Shown piece by piece: positions 23,953-33,472 of a stretch of 64,000 bases of DNA. Positions within the stretch are counted from its first letter, which is position 1; each line of letters opens with the position of its first letter. The translations under genes and the position numbers were made by a program. The stretch spans positions 1-64,000 of the forward strand of contig CAZDJK010000010.1 of assembly GCA_964505725.1 (NCBI GenBank), written 5' to 3'. Below the pieces are notes generated by a model. It had not been told where the DNA came from, did not search any database, and saw only the letters and a program-made list of their open reading frames with translations. This stretch comes from CAVRJC01 sp964505725. GTDB taxonomy: Bacteria > Actinomycetota > Acidimicrobiia > IMCC26256 > DASPTH01.

Positions 23953-25152
23953 CAGCTGGTCGTTGTCGGCGAGCACCTTCAGCATCACGTCGGCCGCCTC
24001 CTCGAGCAGCGCCGGCGTGTGGTCGAGCATCAGGCTGAGGCGGATGTGGCCGAGCCCGCGAGGCACGGCCGGCGCGACGACCGGGTTCACGAAGATGCCG
24101 GCGTCGAGCAGCTCGCGTGCGAGCACGACGGCGGATATCTCGTCGCGGCGCCGGAGAGGGATGGTGATGATGGCGCTCTCGACCGGGTTCACGGGAACAC
24201 CCAGGTCACCGAGCAGGCCCACGAAGAGATCCACGTTCTCGCGGAGGCGGCCGGGCATCGTCGGGTCGTCGCGGAGCACCCGTACCGCGGCCAGCGCCGC
24301 CGCCACCGATCCCGGCGTGTTCGAGGCGGTGAAGATGAGCGGCTCGGAGTCGAGGGTGAGCAGCTCGATCGCGTCCGCCGAGCCGATCACCGCGCCGCCG
24401 CACGAGCCGAGCGTCTTCGAGAACGTGATGGTCACGAGGTCGACGTCGTCGAGCACGCCGTACTGCTCGGCGGCCCCCCGTCCCCGCGCGCCGAGCACGC
24501 CGAGGCCATGGGCCTCGTCGTCGAGCAGGAAGGTGTTCGGGTGCGCGCGGACGATGCGCGTGACCTCGTCGAGCGGGGCGGTGTCGCCACCCATCGAGTA
24601 GACGCCGTCGACGATGACGGCCTTGCCGCCCTCCGCCGGGAGGTCGCGGAACACCCGTTGGAGGTGGTCGAGGTCGTTGTGCGAGAACCGCTTCATCGCG
24701 GCCCCCGAGAGCTTGGCCCCGCTCACGAGCGAGTTGTGCGCCTCCTTGTCGAGCACCGCGTAGTCGTGGCGGTGGAGGAGGCCGGCGATGGTGCTCACGT
24801 TGGCCATGTACCCGGTCGAGAAGACGAGCGCGGCCTCGGCCTCGTAGAAGTCGGCGAGCTCGCCCTCGAGGGTGCGGTGGAGGTCGAGGGTGCCGTTCAG
24901 CAGGCGGGAGCCGGTGACCCCGGTCCCGTACTTCCGGGTCGCCTGCTGCGAGGCCTCGACCACCTTCGGGTGGTACGAGAGGCTCAGGTAGTTGTTCGAG
25001 CCGAAGTTGACGTACTCGCGGCCCTCGATGCGGAGTCGGGGCATCGAGGCGCTCTCGACCCGCTTGTAGTAGGGCCAGTAGCCGGCGTGGCGGGCGAGTC
25101 GGTACTCGTCGATCCGCGGGTAGGCCTCGAGGCGACTGCGGAAGAAGCTCAT
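23941..25152 (-). CDS. Alpha-oxoamine synthase family PLP enzyme
   Basis: A 403-residue class I/II aminotransferase-fold enzyme that condenses an amino acid with an acyl thioester. Motifs: NFGSNNYLSLSYHPKV, GTGVTGSRLLNGTLDLH, LLDDEAHGLGVLGARGRG (PLP ring contact) and the PLP lysine in TFSKTLGSCGG. The N-terminus (Tyr/Arg-rich, residues 1-45) resembles serine palmitoyltransferase-like members more than short KAPA synthases. Candidates: KBL, KAPA synthase or a sphingoid/sulfonolipid base synthase. No biotin gene is nearby. The gene ends within the direct repeat. Confidence 0.83.
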   Translation of the reverse strand: MSFFRSRLEAYPRIDEYRLARHAGYWPYYKRVESASMPRLRIEGREYVNFGSNNYLSLSYHPKVVEASQQATRKYGTGVTGSRLLNGTLDLHRTLEGELADFYEAEAALVFSTGYMANVSTIAGLLHRHDYAVLDKEAHNSLVSGAKLSGAAMKRFSHNDLDHLQRVFRDLPAEGGKAVIVDGVYSMGGDTAPLDEVTRIVRAHPNTFLLDDEAHGLGVLGARGRGAAEQYGVLDDVDLVTITFSKTLGSCGGAVIGSADAIELLTLDSEPLIFTASNTPGSVAAALAAVRVLRDDPTMPGRLRENVDLFVGLLGDLGVPVNPVESAIITIPLRRRDEISAVVLARELLDAGIFVNPVVAPAVPRGLGHIRLSLMLDHTPALLEEAADVMLKVLADNDQLPEI

Positions 25153-25311
25153 CGCGACCTCAACGCCTCCTCGACCCCCTCAACTCGCACCCGCCGGAAG
25201 CGGGACGAGGCGTCACTTCCCCCGGTTGCACACCGCCGCCGGTGAGCTGTCCCAGAGCACCTGCCGGGACCCGGCCCCGGCATCGGGGAGCGTACCGGCC
25301 CGTCGACCACT

Positions 25312-26181
25312 CTACGGGGAACCGGCAACGGGTGCTCGATCCCACTCGGGCAGGCCGGCGGCGAGCGGATCCTCCAGGATCTGCTTGCACAGCTTCAGGG
25401 ATGCGGCGGCCACCATCCCGTCCTCGACCCGCTCGTCGAACGTCCACCGGAGGGTGATGCTGCGGCGGCGGTCGGGGCCGCTGGTGGGGGACCCCGGGTC
25501 GGTCGTGGCGCGGCCGATCACACAGAAGATCCCGATCGTCCCGTACTCGTACAGGTGGTGGTACCCCGCGTCGATCCCGAGGCTCCCGAGGTTCGCGAAG
25601 AACGCGCTCGCGTAGAGGGGATCACTCTCGATCATCGAGCGGGGGAGGAGCCCGAACGCGTCGGCGAAGCGCCCGACCGCCAGCACGAGTCGCCGGCCGA
25701 GGCCCGGCAGCTTCAGGATCAGGCCCGCCTCTGCGTCCGAGCGGCTGATGCCCGCGCCGTAGCGCTCGTCGCGGAGCTGGGCCGCCATCGCCGCGACCGT
25801 GTCCTCGAACGACTCCGCGGGGTCGAAGCGGCGCTTCACCACGATGAGCGGCGAGGTGTCCTTGAGGCTCTTCTTCGCGGAGTAGGTGAACCAGATTTCG
25901 TTCCGCTGGTAGAGCCGACCGCCCGCGATGAAGCGGTTCATCGTCGGGTAGCGCGCCAACACCTGCGTGATCGTCCACATCAGGAGGTGCTGCACGCCGG
26001 CAGGCGTGTCGGGGTGCGCGGCGTTGAAGACGCGGGTGTAGCGGTCGGCGTTCCGCAACGAGATGCGCTGCTCGAAGTAGAACGCCGACTCGTTCCGCCC
26101 GCGCATGAGGTAGGGCATGATCGCCTTGGTCGGCGGCACGCCGCGCACGAGGTCGCCATCGGGCCGCCGCCACCACAGCAT
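25312..26181 (-). CDS. E2/CAT-like acyltransferase domain protein without catalytic histidine
   Basis: A 289-residue protein of the chloramphenicol acetyltransferase/2-oxoacid dehydrogenase E2 catalytic superfamily, without a lipoyl domain. It opens with IMPYLMRGRNESAFYFEQ. The C-terminal strand LRWTFDERVEDGMVAAASL aligns with the E2 motif DHRxxDG, but the catalytic histidine is glutamate (E250), with D254-G255 kept. So it is either inactive, acts by another mechanism or is structural. The ATG at 26181 is 8 bp from the divergent ATG at 26190. It sits upstream of the oxoamine synthase on the same strand (159-bp gap). Confidence 0.75.
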   Translation of the reverse strand: MLWWRRPDGDLVRGVPPTKAIMPYLMRGRNESAFYFEQRISLRNADRYTRVFNAAHPDTPAGVQHLLMWTITQVLARYPTMNRFIAGGRLYQRNEIWFTYSAKKSLKDTSPLIVVKRRFDPAESFEDTVAAMAAQLRDERYGAGISRSDAEAGLILKLPGLGRRLVLAVGRFADAFGLLPRSMIESDPLYASAFFANLGSLGIDAGYHHLYEYGTIGIFCVIGRATTDPGSPTSGPDRRRSITLRWTFDERVEDGMVAAASLKLCKQILEDPLAAGLPEWDRAPVAGSP

Positions 26182-26189
26182 GGGCGGGG

Positions 26190-26915
26190 ATGCTAGTGCG
26201 ATACGTTCTCGCCCCAGTGAGCGGGAGCCGCCTCGCGATCGCGGAAGGACACGGCGTGCTCGCGGGCGCGCTCGCCGCCGACGCCGAGCTGGTGACGGTC
26301 GAGGTGCCCGGCGGACACGTGACCGTGCTCGACGCCGGCGCCTTCGTGCTGGTGCCGCGGCACGGCATGCGCGACGACGTCCCGCCCCACCTCGTCGACC
26401 ATCTCGCCAACGTGCACGCCGCGCTCGCGTCGGGTTGCGATCGGATGCTCGCGCTGAGCTCGACCGGCGGTCTCCGGCGCGAGCTCGCGGTCGGGAGCCT
26501 GCTCGCGCCCGACGACGTGATCGCGCTCGGGGTGGAGTCACCCCTCGCGGGTGTTCCAGCCTTCAGCGCCGAGTGGCGCCGGGAGGTGCTGGCGGCGTGG
26601 GCGCGGGCGCCGGCCGCCCCGCCGCTCGGCGACGGCGGCGTGTACTGGCAGACGCGGGGCCCGCGCTTCGAGACTTCGGCGGAGATCCGGGTGCTCGCCG
26701 CCTACGCCGACGTCGTGGGGATGACGGTGGCCTCCGAGCTCTTTGCGGCGCAGCACCTCGGCATCGCCTACGCGGCGATCTGCGTGGTCGACAACCTCGC
26801 CAACGGCGTCGGGGACGCGCCCCTCACCGTGGACGAGTACGTCGAGGGCACGCGCGCCACGCACGTGCCGGTCGTCGCCGGCTTCCGCGGGCTGCTCTCG
26901 GAGCTGAGCGCGTGA
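26190..26915 (+). CDS. MTAP/PNP family phosphorylase, probable S-methyl-5'-thioinosine phosphorylase
   Basis: A 241-residue nucleoside phosphorylase. The substrate loop YWQTRGPRFETSAEIR and DVVGMTVASELF (purine/ribose contacts) are typical of the MTAP/PNP family. An N-terminal phosphate loop is less standard. The next gene encodes an MTA deaminase, which suggests the route MTA to methylthioinosine to hypoxanthine plus methylthioribose 1-phosphate, as known in Pseudomonas. GTG 26196 is an alternative start. The stop overlaps the deaminase GTG (GTGA). Confidence 0.8.
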   Translation: MLVRYVLAPVSGSRLAIAEGHGVLAGALAADAELVTVEVPGGHVTVLDAGAFVLVPRHGMRDDVPPHLVDHLANVHAALASGCDRMLALSSTGGLRRELAVGSLLAPDDVIALGVESPLAGVPAFSAEWRREVLAAWARAPAAPPLGDGGVYWQTRGPRFETSAEIRVLAAYADVVGMTVASELFAAQHLGIAYAAICVVDNLANGVGDAPLTVDEYVEGTRATHVPVVAGFRGLLSELSA

Positions 26916-28168
26916 GCGCGCTCACGGTGCTCGGTGCGGTCACACCCGCTGGCGAGGCGGTGGCGCTGCGCGCGGTCGACGGGCGCATCGCCGAGCTCGG
27001 CACCGGCGTCGTCGCGCAGTCCGGCGACGAGGTGCTCGACGCGGGCGGGAACGTCCTCGTCCCCGGGCTCGTGAACGGGCACACGCACGCGGCGATGACG
27101 CTGTTCCGGGGCTACGGGAGCGACCTGCCGCTCATGAGCTGGCTCGAGGACCGGATCTGGCCCGCGGAGGCGCGCCTCAGCGGCGACGACGTGTACTGGG
27201 GCACCCGCCTCGCGTGCATCGAGATGATCCGCAGCGGCACGGTTCGGTTCTGGGACATGTACTGGCACCCCGCGGCGGTGGCCCGCGCCGTGTGCGACGC
27301 GGGCCTGCGCGCCACCGTGGGCCCGCCGCTCCTCGACGGGCTCGACCCCGCGCGGTCGGAGGCAGCGTGCGCGGCGGTGGGCGACGCGCTGGACGAGCTG
27401 GCGCAGTACGCGCCGTCGGTCTCCCCGTCGCTCGCGCCGCACGGGATCTACACGGTGTCGGAGCGCTCGCTCGAGTGGGTCGCGGAGCAGTCGGCCGTGC
27501 GCGACACCGCCGTGCACCTGCACTTCCTGGAGACCGCGAGCGAGGTCGCGGGTTGCCTCGACCGCGTAGGGGTGCGCCCCGGCCCCTACCTGGAACGGAT
27601 CGGTCTCCTCTCGCCGCGCCTCGTGCTCGCGCACGGCGTGTTCATGGAGGATGCGGAGCTCGCGCCCGTGGCGGCGTCGGGTGCGACGGTCGTGACCAAC
27701 CCAGTGTCCAACCTGAAGCTCGCGGTGGGACGCGTGTTCCCGTACCGCGCGATGCGCGCGCACGGCATCCCGGTCGCCATCGGCACCGACGGGGCGTCGT
27801 CGAACAACGGGCTCGACGTGCTGCAGGACGTGAAGCTGCTCGCCCTGCTGCAGAAGTTCGAGGCGAACGACCCGGCGACCCTGCCGGCCGCCGAGGCATG
27901 GGGCGTCGCCACCGGGGCGCTGTCGCCGTTCCTCGGCGCGCGGCCCCTCGCGGCGGACGAGCCCGCCGACTTCCTCCTCGTGCGCGCGTCGGCCCCCGAG
28001 CTGGCACCCGGTCACTTCCTCGACAACCTGGTGTACGCGGCCGCGGGCTCGGTCGTCGACACGACGGTGGTCGGCGGTCGGGTGTTGCTGCGGGACGGGA
28101 TCGTGGCCGACGAGGAGGAGGTGCGCGCGAAGGCCGTCGAGTGCGCGCGGCGCCTCGGGGTCCTCTGA
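26912..28168 (+). CDS. mtaD: 5-methylthioadenosine/S-adenosylhomocysteine deaminase
   Basis: A 418-residue amidohydrolase that deaminates MTA and/or SAH. Zinc ligands: NGHTHAAMT (two histidines near residue 55), VHLHFLETASEV, LAHGVFM and IGTDGASSNNGLDV (aspartate). The LFRGYGSDLPLMSWLEDRIWPAE segment is characteristic of MtaD/SAH deaminases and of TrzA-type hydrolases. Coupled to the phosphorylase gene, it likely forms a purine/methionine salvage pair. The real start is GTG at 26912; the longer frame reads through the phosphorylase gene out of phase. Confidence 0.88.
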   Translation: MSALTVLGAVTPAGEAVALRAVDGRIAELGTGVVAQSGDEVLDAGGNVLVPGLVNGHTHAAMTLFRGYGSDLPLMSWLEDRIWPAEARLSGDDVYWGTRLACIEMIRSGTVRFWDMYWHPAAVARAVCDAGLRATVGPPLLDGLDPARSEAACAAVGDALDELAQYAPSVSPSLAPHGIYTVSERSLEWVAEQSAVRDTAVHLHFLETASEVAGCLDRVGVRPGPYLERIGLLSPRLVLAHGVFMEDAELAPVAASGATVVTNPVSNLKLAVGRVFPYRAMRAHGIPVAIGTDGASSNNGLDVLQDVKLLALLQKFEANDPATLPAAEAWGVATGALSPFLGARPLAADEPADFLLVRASAPELAPGHFLDNLVYAAAGSVVDTTVVGGRVLLRDGIVADEEEVRAKAVECARRLGVL

Positions 28169-28170
28169 GC

Positions 28171-28731
28171 TCAGAGCGCGTGCGGCGTGGCGAAGACGGC
28201 GCGCAGCCGCTCCTCGAAGTGCTCGAGCGGCAGGGTGTCGTAGTCGGGGTCGAACGCGATCTGGTCCCACTCGTCGGCGAAGCGCTCGGCCTGCTCGAAC
28301 CACGGGTGCCCGCGGTACTGCTCGCGTGCGTCCGGGTCGGCGCCGAGGTACTGGTAGTAGTGCCGGCCCTGAAAGTCCTGGTGCACCTGGATGACCCAGT
28401 GCACCTCCTCGCTCACGAACGGGCGCAGGATCTCCGCCGCGATCCGCGGGTGGTTGATCACGCTCACCGCCTTGCCCACGTCGTGGCAGAGCGACGCGAT
28501 CACGAGCTCGTCGTCGGCGCCGTTGCGCTCGGCGAGCGTCGCCGTCTGCAGTGAGTGCGTGAGCTGGTCGACCGCGAACCCGTCGGTGATCGCGGCGAGG
28601 CTCCGCAGCATCCCGAGCACGTTCTCGGCGACGCGCTCGCGCGCGAAGTGCTCGTCCATGATCACCGCCCACTGCTCGGCGGTGGACTGGTCCATCCGGG
28701 TGAAGGTGGTGGGGGTGCGGGTGCTCGTCAT
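28171..28731 (-). CDS. HD-domain protein, PhnZ-like family
   Basis: A 186-residue HD protein. Metal ligand candidates are H59 (VDQLTHSLQTA), H83-D84 (SLCHDVGKA), H111 (EEVHWVI), H117 and D156 (ADEWDQ). The QLxHxLQ pattern and the late DEWDQ recall PhnZ and myo-inositol oxygenase, HD enzymes with two irons that oxidise C-H bonds, rather than plain phosphohydrolases. PhnZ's substrate-binding Tyr/Glu pair is not at the same place, so the substrate would differ. ATG at 28731 chosen; an upstream GTG at 28747-28749 is possible. Ends 2 bp from mtaD. Confidence 0.7.
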   Translation of the reverse strand: MTSTRTPTTFTRMDQSTAEQWAVIMDEHFARERVAENVLGMLRSLAAITDGFAVDQLTHSLQTATLAERNGADDELVIASLCHDVGKAVSVINHPRIAAEILRPFVSEEVHWVIQVHQDFQGRHYYQYLGADPDAREQYRGHPWFEQAERFADEWDQIAFDPDYDTLPLEHFEERLRAVFATPHAL

Positions 28732-28771
28732 GCCCCCATTCTTGCGCACGGGACGCGGCCGGGGGAGCGCC

Positions 28772-28777
28772 TACGCT
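28772..28777 (+). promoter_or_regulatory. -10 hexamer TACGCT for leaderless gene at 28785
   Basis: TACGCT ends 7 nt before the ATG at 28785. Confidence 0.5.
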
Positions 28778-28784
28778 CGGTCCG

Positions 28785-29198
28785 ATGCGCGACCGGGGCA
28801 TGTGGATCGGCGCCGCAGTCGCGGTCGTGGGTTCGTGCTCGCTCGCCGCGATCGGGGCGTCGCTCGTGGACACCGTCAATGGTCCCGGCTCCCGGGCGGT
28901 GGCACCCCCGGTGCTGTGGGCACTCGGGGGTGGCGCGGGCCTGGTGCTGGGTGCGCTGGTGGGCGCGTTCGTCGGCCGTCGTTTCCGCTCCGGGGCGCTC
29001 GCGGCGTTCCTCGGCGCCATCGCCCTGCTCGTCCTCGTCGTGCTCGCCTACAACTCCTCCGGTCTGCGCACGGAGGACCAGGTCGTCGGCACGTTGATCG
29101 TCGTGGTGCTCCCCGGCTTCGTCGTCGCCCTCGGCGCGGCCGCGCTCGGCAGTGGCGCGGCGCGGCTCTTCCGACGCGGGCAGCCCGCACGCGCGTGA
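28785..29198 (+). CDS. Small integral membrane protein of unknown function
   Basis: A 137-residue protein with four predicted transmembrane segments (about residues 8-25, 42-62, 70-86 and 98-122). A basic loop VGRRFRSG lies between TM2 and TM3, and the C-terminus is basic (RLFRRGQPARA). No functional motif. The promoter TACGCT directly before the ATG fixes the start. bipA follows 73 bp downstream with its own promoter-like hexamer. Confidence 0.65.
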   Translation: MRDRGMWIGAAVAVVGSCSLAAIGASLVDTVNGPGSRAVAPPVLWALGGGAGLVLGALVGAFVGRRFRSGALAAFLGAIALLVLVVLAYNSSGLRTEDQVVGTLIVVVLPGFVVALGAAALGSGAARLFRRGQPARA

Positions 29199-29223
29199 AC
29201 GCGGCGGCGCACGGGCGCGCCGC

Positions 29224-29229
29224 TACCAT
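29224..29229 (+). promoter_or_regulatory. Possible -10 element (TACCAT) of bipA
   Basis: TACCAT lies 42 bp before the bipA ATG, giving a leader of about 35 nt with a GAAGGG ribosome site. Confidence 0.35.
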
Positions 29230-29271
29230 CTGAGCTCCCCCCGCACCGTCCGTTCTCCCCGAAGGGCCCTC

Positions 29272-31122
<1,851 letters not shown>

Positions 31123-31123
31123 G

Positions 31124-31129
31124 TACGCT
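31124..31129 (+). promoter_or_regulatory. -10 hexamer TACGCT for leaderless ctaA
   Basis: TACGCT starts 2 bp after the typA stop and ends 9 nt before the ctaA ATG. It would allow ctaA expression separate from typA. Confidence 0.5.
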
Positions 31130-31138
31130 CGGGGCGTC

Positions 31139-32107
31139 ATGCGCACGCCCCGCCTGAGCCCGGCCGCGTACCGCAGGGTCACCTTCGTCGCCGCGCTGCT
31201 GGTGGCCGCGATCATCGTCACCGGGGCCGCGGTCAGGCTCACCGATTCCGGGCTCGGCTGCCCGACGTGGCCCAACTGCTCGGTCGGCCACCTCGTGGCG
31301 CAACCGTCGGCCGACTCCCACGCGGTGATCGAGCAGGTGAACCGGCTCTTCACCGGCCTGGTGTCGGTCGGGGTCATCGTCGCGGTGCTCGGGAGCCTGT
31401 GGCGCGTGCCGCGGCGGCGCGACCTGGTGTGGCTCTCGGCCGGCCTCGTGGGCGGGGTGGTCGCGCAGGCGGTGCTCGGGGGCATGGTGGTGCTGTTCGA
31501 CCTCCGCCCGGTCTTCGTGATGGCGCACTTCCTGCTGTCGATCGCGCTGCTGGCGGACGCGATCGTGCTGCACTGGCGCGCGGGTCAGCCCGACGAGCCC
31601 GCGCGCGCGGTGGTGACGCCGCGCACGATCCTGCTCGGGAGGGTGCTGCTCGGCCTGGTCGCGATCGTGCTGTTCACCGGCACCCTCGTCACCGGCGCAG
31701 GCCCCCACAGCGGCGGAGGCACGCACCGCAACATCGCTCGCATCGACGTACCGATCGACGACGTCGCGCGGCTGCACGGGACGATGGTGATGGTCTTCCT
31801 CGCGCTCGTGCTCGGCATGCTCTGGCTCGTCCGCCACGACCGCGCGCCACGAGCGGTGCAGACGCGCGTGAGCGTTGTGCTGGCGCTCCTCGTCGCCCAG
31901 GGCACCGTCGGCTACGTGCAGTACTTCAACGGCATCCCCGCGTGGCTCGTCGGGATCCACGTGGCCGGCGCCACCGCGGTGTTCGCGGCGACGCTCTGGT
32001 TCTACCTCGGCCTCTTCGTGTGCCGGCCGCCCGGGATCGAGGACCCGACGTCGCTCGGAGTGACACCGGCGGCGCTGGCGTCTCCCGGAGTGCCCGTGCG
32101 CCGATGA
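31139..32107 (+). CDS. ctaA: Heme A synthase (COX15/CtaA)
   Basis: A 322-residue membrane protein with eight predicted helices that oxidises the C8 methyl of heme O to give heme A for aa3-type oxidases. Marks: TDSGLGCPTWPNC (loop cysteine pair), VIEQVNRLFTG with a heme-ligand region, FVMAHFLLS, HRNIARIDVPIDDVARLHG and a last LVGIHVAGAT. Each supplies a histidine typical of the two four-helix halves. The heme O synthase ctaB is 15 kb away rather than adjacent. Promoter-like hexamer directly upstream. Confidence 0.92.
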   Translation: MRTPRLSPAAYRRVTFVAALLVAAIIVTGAAVRLTDSGLGCPTWPNCSVGHLVAQPSADSHAVIEQVNRLFTGLVSVGVIVAVLGSLWRVPRRRDLVWLSAGLVGGVVAQAVLGGMVVLFDLRPVFVMAHFLLSIALLADAIVLHWRAGQPDEPARAVVTPRTILLGRVLLGLVAIVLFTGTLVTGAGPHSGGGTHRNIARIDVPIDDVARLHGTMVMVFLALVLGMLWLVRHDRAPRAVQTRVSVVLALLVAQGTVGYVQYFNGIPAWLVGIHVAGATAVFAATLWFYLGLFVCRPPGIEDPTSLGVTPAALASPGVPVRR

Positions 32108-32134
32108 GCGACGGGGGCGCGGCGGGCTCCGGGC

Positions 32135-33403
32135 TCACCCGACGTCGTCGGCGAAGTTGCGCGCGAACCACCGGCCGGTCGGTCCGGGACGGGAGAGCAC
32201 GCCGCCGAGCCGGCTCACCGACGCCGCGAGGTCGCGGGCGCGGCTCGGCCGGGCTCCGTCGATCAGGTCGTTCCAGAAGATCGACCAGCCGCCGGCGACG
32301 GCGCGTCCGACGACCGGCGCGGTGAGGACGCGTCCGACGCCTGCCACCACGCCTGGTCGCGGGACGATCGCGCGGTGTACCGCCGCCGCGGTCGACTGGT
32401 AGGGGCGGAACGCGCCGGCGAGGAACCTGCGGTAGTGGCCTCCGGCGCGGCCGGGACCGGCCAGGACCGCCTCGGCAGCTGCCCGTCCGCTGGCCATCGC
32501 CTGCGCGATGCCCTCCCCCTGGAGCGGGTTCACGAGGCCGGCGGCGTCGCCCGCGAGCAGCACGCGCCCTCGGGCGGGCGCGGTGCCGACCATGCCCATC
32601 TTCAACCAGCCGCCGCGGACGGGCGAGATCGCGCCTGCAGGCGCGACCACGGTCAGGCGGCGCAGGTCCGCGACGAAGGACGCGAAGGCCCGCGCCGCCC
32701 GTCCGGCCTCGGCTCGGGCGGAGAGCACACCGAGGCCGAGGCCGAGGTTCGCGCGCCCGTCCACCCCGGGGAACGCCCAGCCGTAGCCGGGGAACGCGCG
32801 CCGGGGTGACGGCTCCCAGAACACGATGTGGGGGACGGCGAGCGGGTCGTCGACGTATCCGCGCACCGCGAAGCCCCAGAGCACGGCACCGGCGTCGACC
32901 AGGCCCGCGACCTCGGCGACCCGGCTGGTGGCGCCGTCCGCACCGATCAGCGTGTCGGCGCGCGCGGTCGAGCCGTCGTCGAGGTCGAATCCGTCGAGCT
33001 CGCCACCGGCTCCGAATCGCGGCATGTCTGCCCGTGCGGTGACGGGCTCGGCACCGGCGCCGACGGCGGCCGCGTAGAGGATGTCGTCGAAGGTCGATCG
33101 CGGGAGCGCGACCGCGTAGCCCGGATACGTCGTTCCCTCGAGGCACGGCAGCGACACCCTCCTGCCGCTCGGCCCGACCACGACCATGTCGTCGACGCGG
33201 GTCGCGCCCCCGACCTCGATGCCGAGATCCGCAAGGAGGCGGACACCTCGAGGGCCGATGAGATCTCCGCACGCCTTGTCGCGCGGGAACGACGCCTTGT
33301 CGACGAGCGCGACGCGAGCTCCCCCGCGCGCGAGCGTCAGCGCCGCGACGCTCCCTGCAGGGCCCGCGCCGACGACGAGGGCGTCGTAGCGACGACGGTC
33401 CAA
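32135..33403 (-). CDS. Geranylgeranyl reductase family FAD-dependent oxidoreductase
   Basis: A 422-residue flavoprotein. The N-terminal dinucleotide motif DALVVGAGPAGSVAALTLAR is followed by FPRDKACGDLIGPRGVRLL, the hallmark of geranylgeranyl reductases, then DGATSRVAEVAGL and GRVLLAGDAAGLVNPLQGEGIAQAM. Such enzymes saturate isoprenoid double bonds; in mycobacteria MenJ reduces the menaquinone side chain. The UbiE-like methyltransferase opposite supports a quinone role here. TTG at 33403 is the only sensible start before the FAD motif. Confidence 0.87.
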   Translation of the reverse strand: MDRRRYDALVVGAGPAGSVAALTLARGGARVALVDKASFPRDKACGDLIGPRGVRLLADLGIEVGGATRVDDMVVVGPSGRRVSLPCLEGTTYPGYAVALPRSTFDDILYAAAVGAGAEPVTARADMPRFGAGGELDGFDLDDGSTARADTLIGADGATSRVAEVAGLVDAGAVLWGFAVRGYVDDPLAVPHIVFWEPSPRRAFPGYGWAFPGVDGRANLGLGLGVLSARAEAGRAARAFASFVADLRRLTVVAPAGAISPVRGGWLKMGMVGTAPARGRVLLAGDAAGLVNPLQGEGIAQAMASGRAAAEAVLAGPGRAGGHYRRFLAGAFRPYQSTAAAVHRAIVPRPGVVAGVGRVLTAPVVGRAVAGGWSIFWNDLIDGARPSRARDLAASVSRLGGVLSRPGPTGRWFARNFADDVG

Positions 33404-33426
33404 GGGCCTCCCCGACCTCCGCGATC

Positions 33427-33432
33427 TACTAT
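33427..33432 (+). promoter_or_regulatory. Possible -10 element (TACTAT) of the UbiE-like gene
   Basis: TACTAT lies in the divergent gap, about 40 bp before the GTG at 33473, with a CGGAGGGAG ribosome site between them. Confidence 0.4.
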
Positions 33433-33472
33433 CGGCCCGCGAGCATCGCGCGTATCGGAGGGAGCCAGACTG

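Noticed and set aside
26190..26915. Calling the phosphorylase MtnP (MTA phosphorylase)
   Set aside because: The coupled deaminase suggests methylthioinosine as substrate; the sequence alone does not decide, so no symbol is given.
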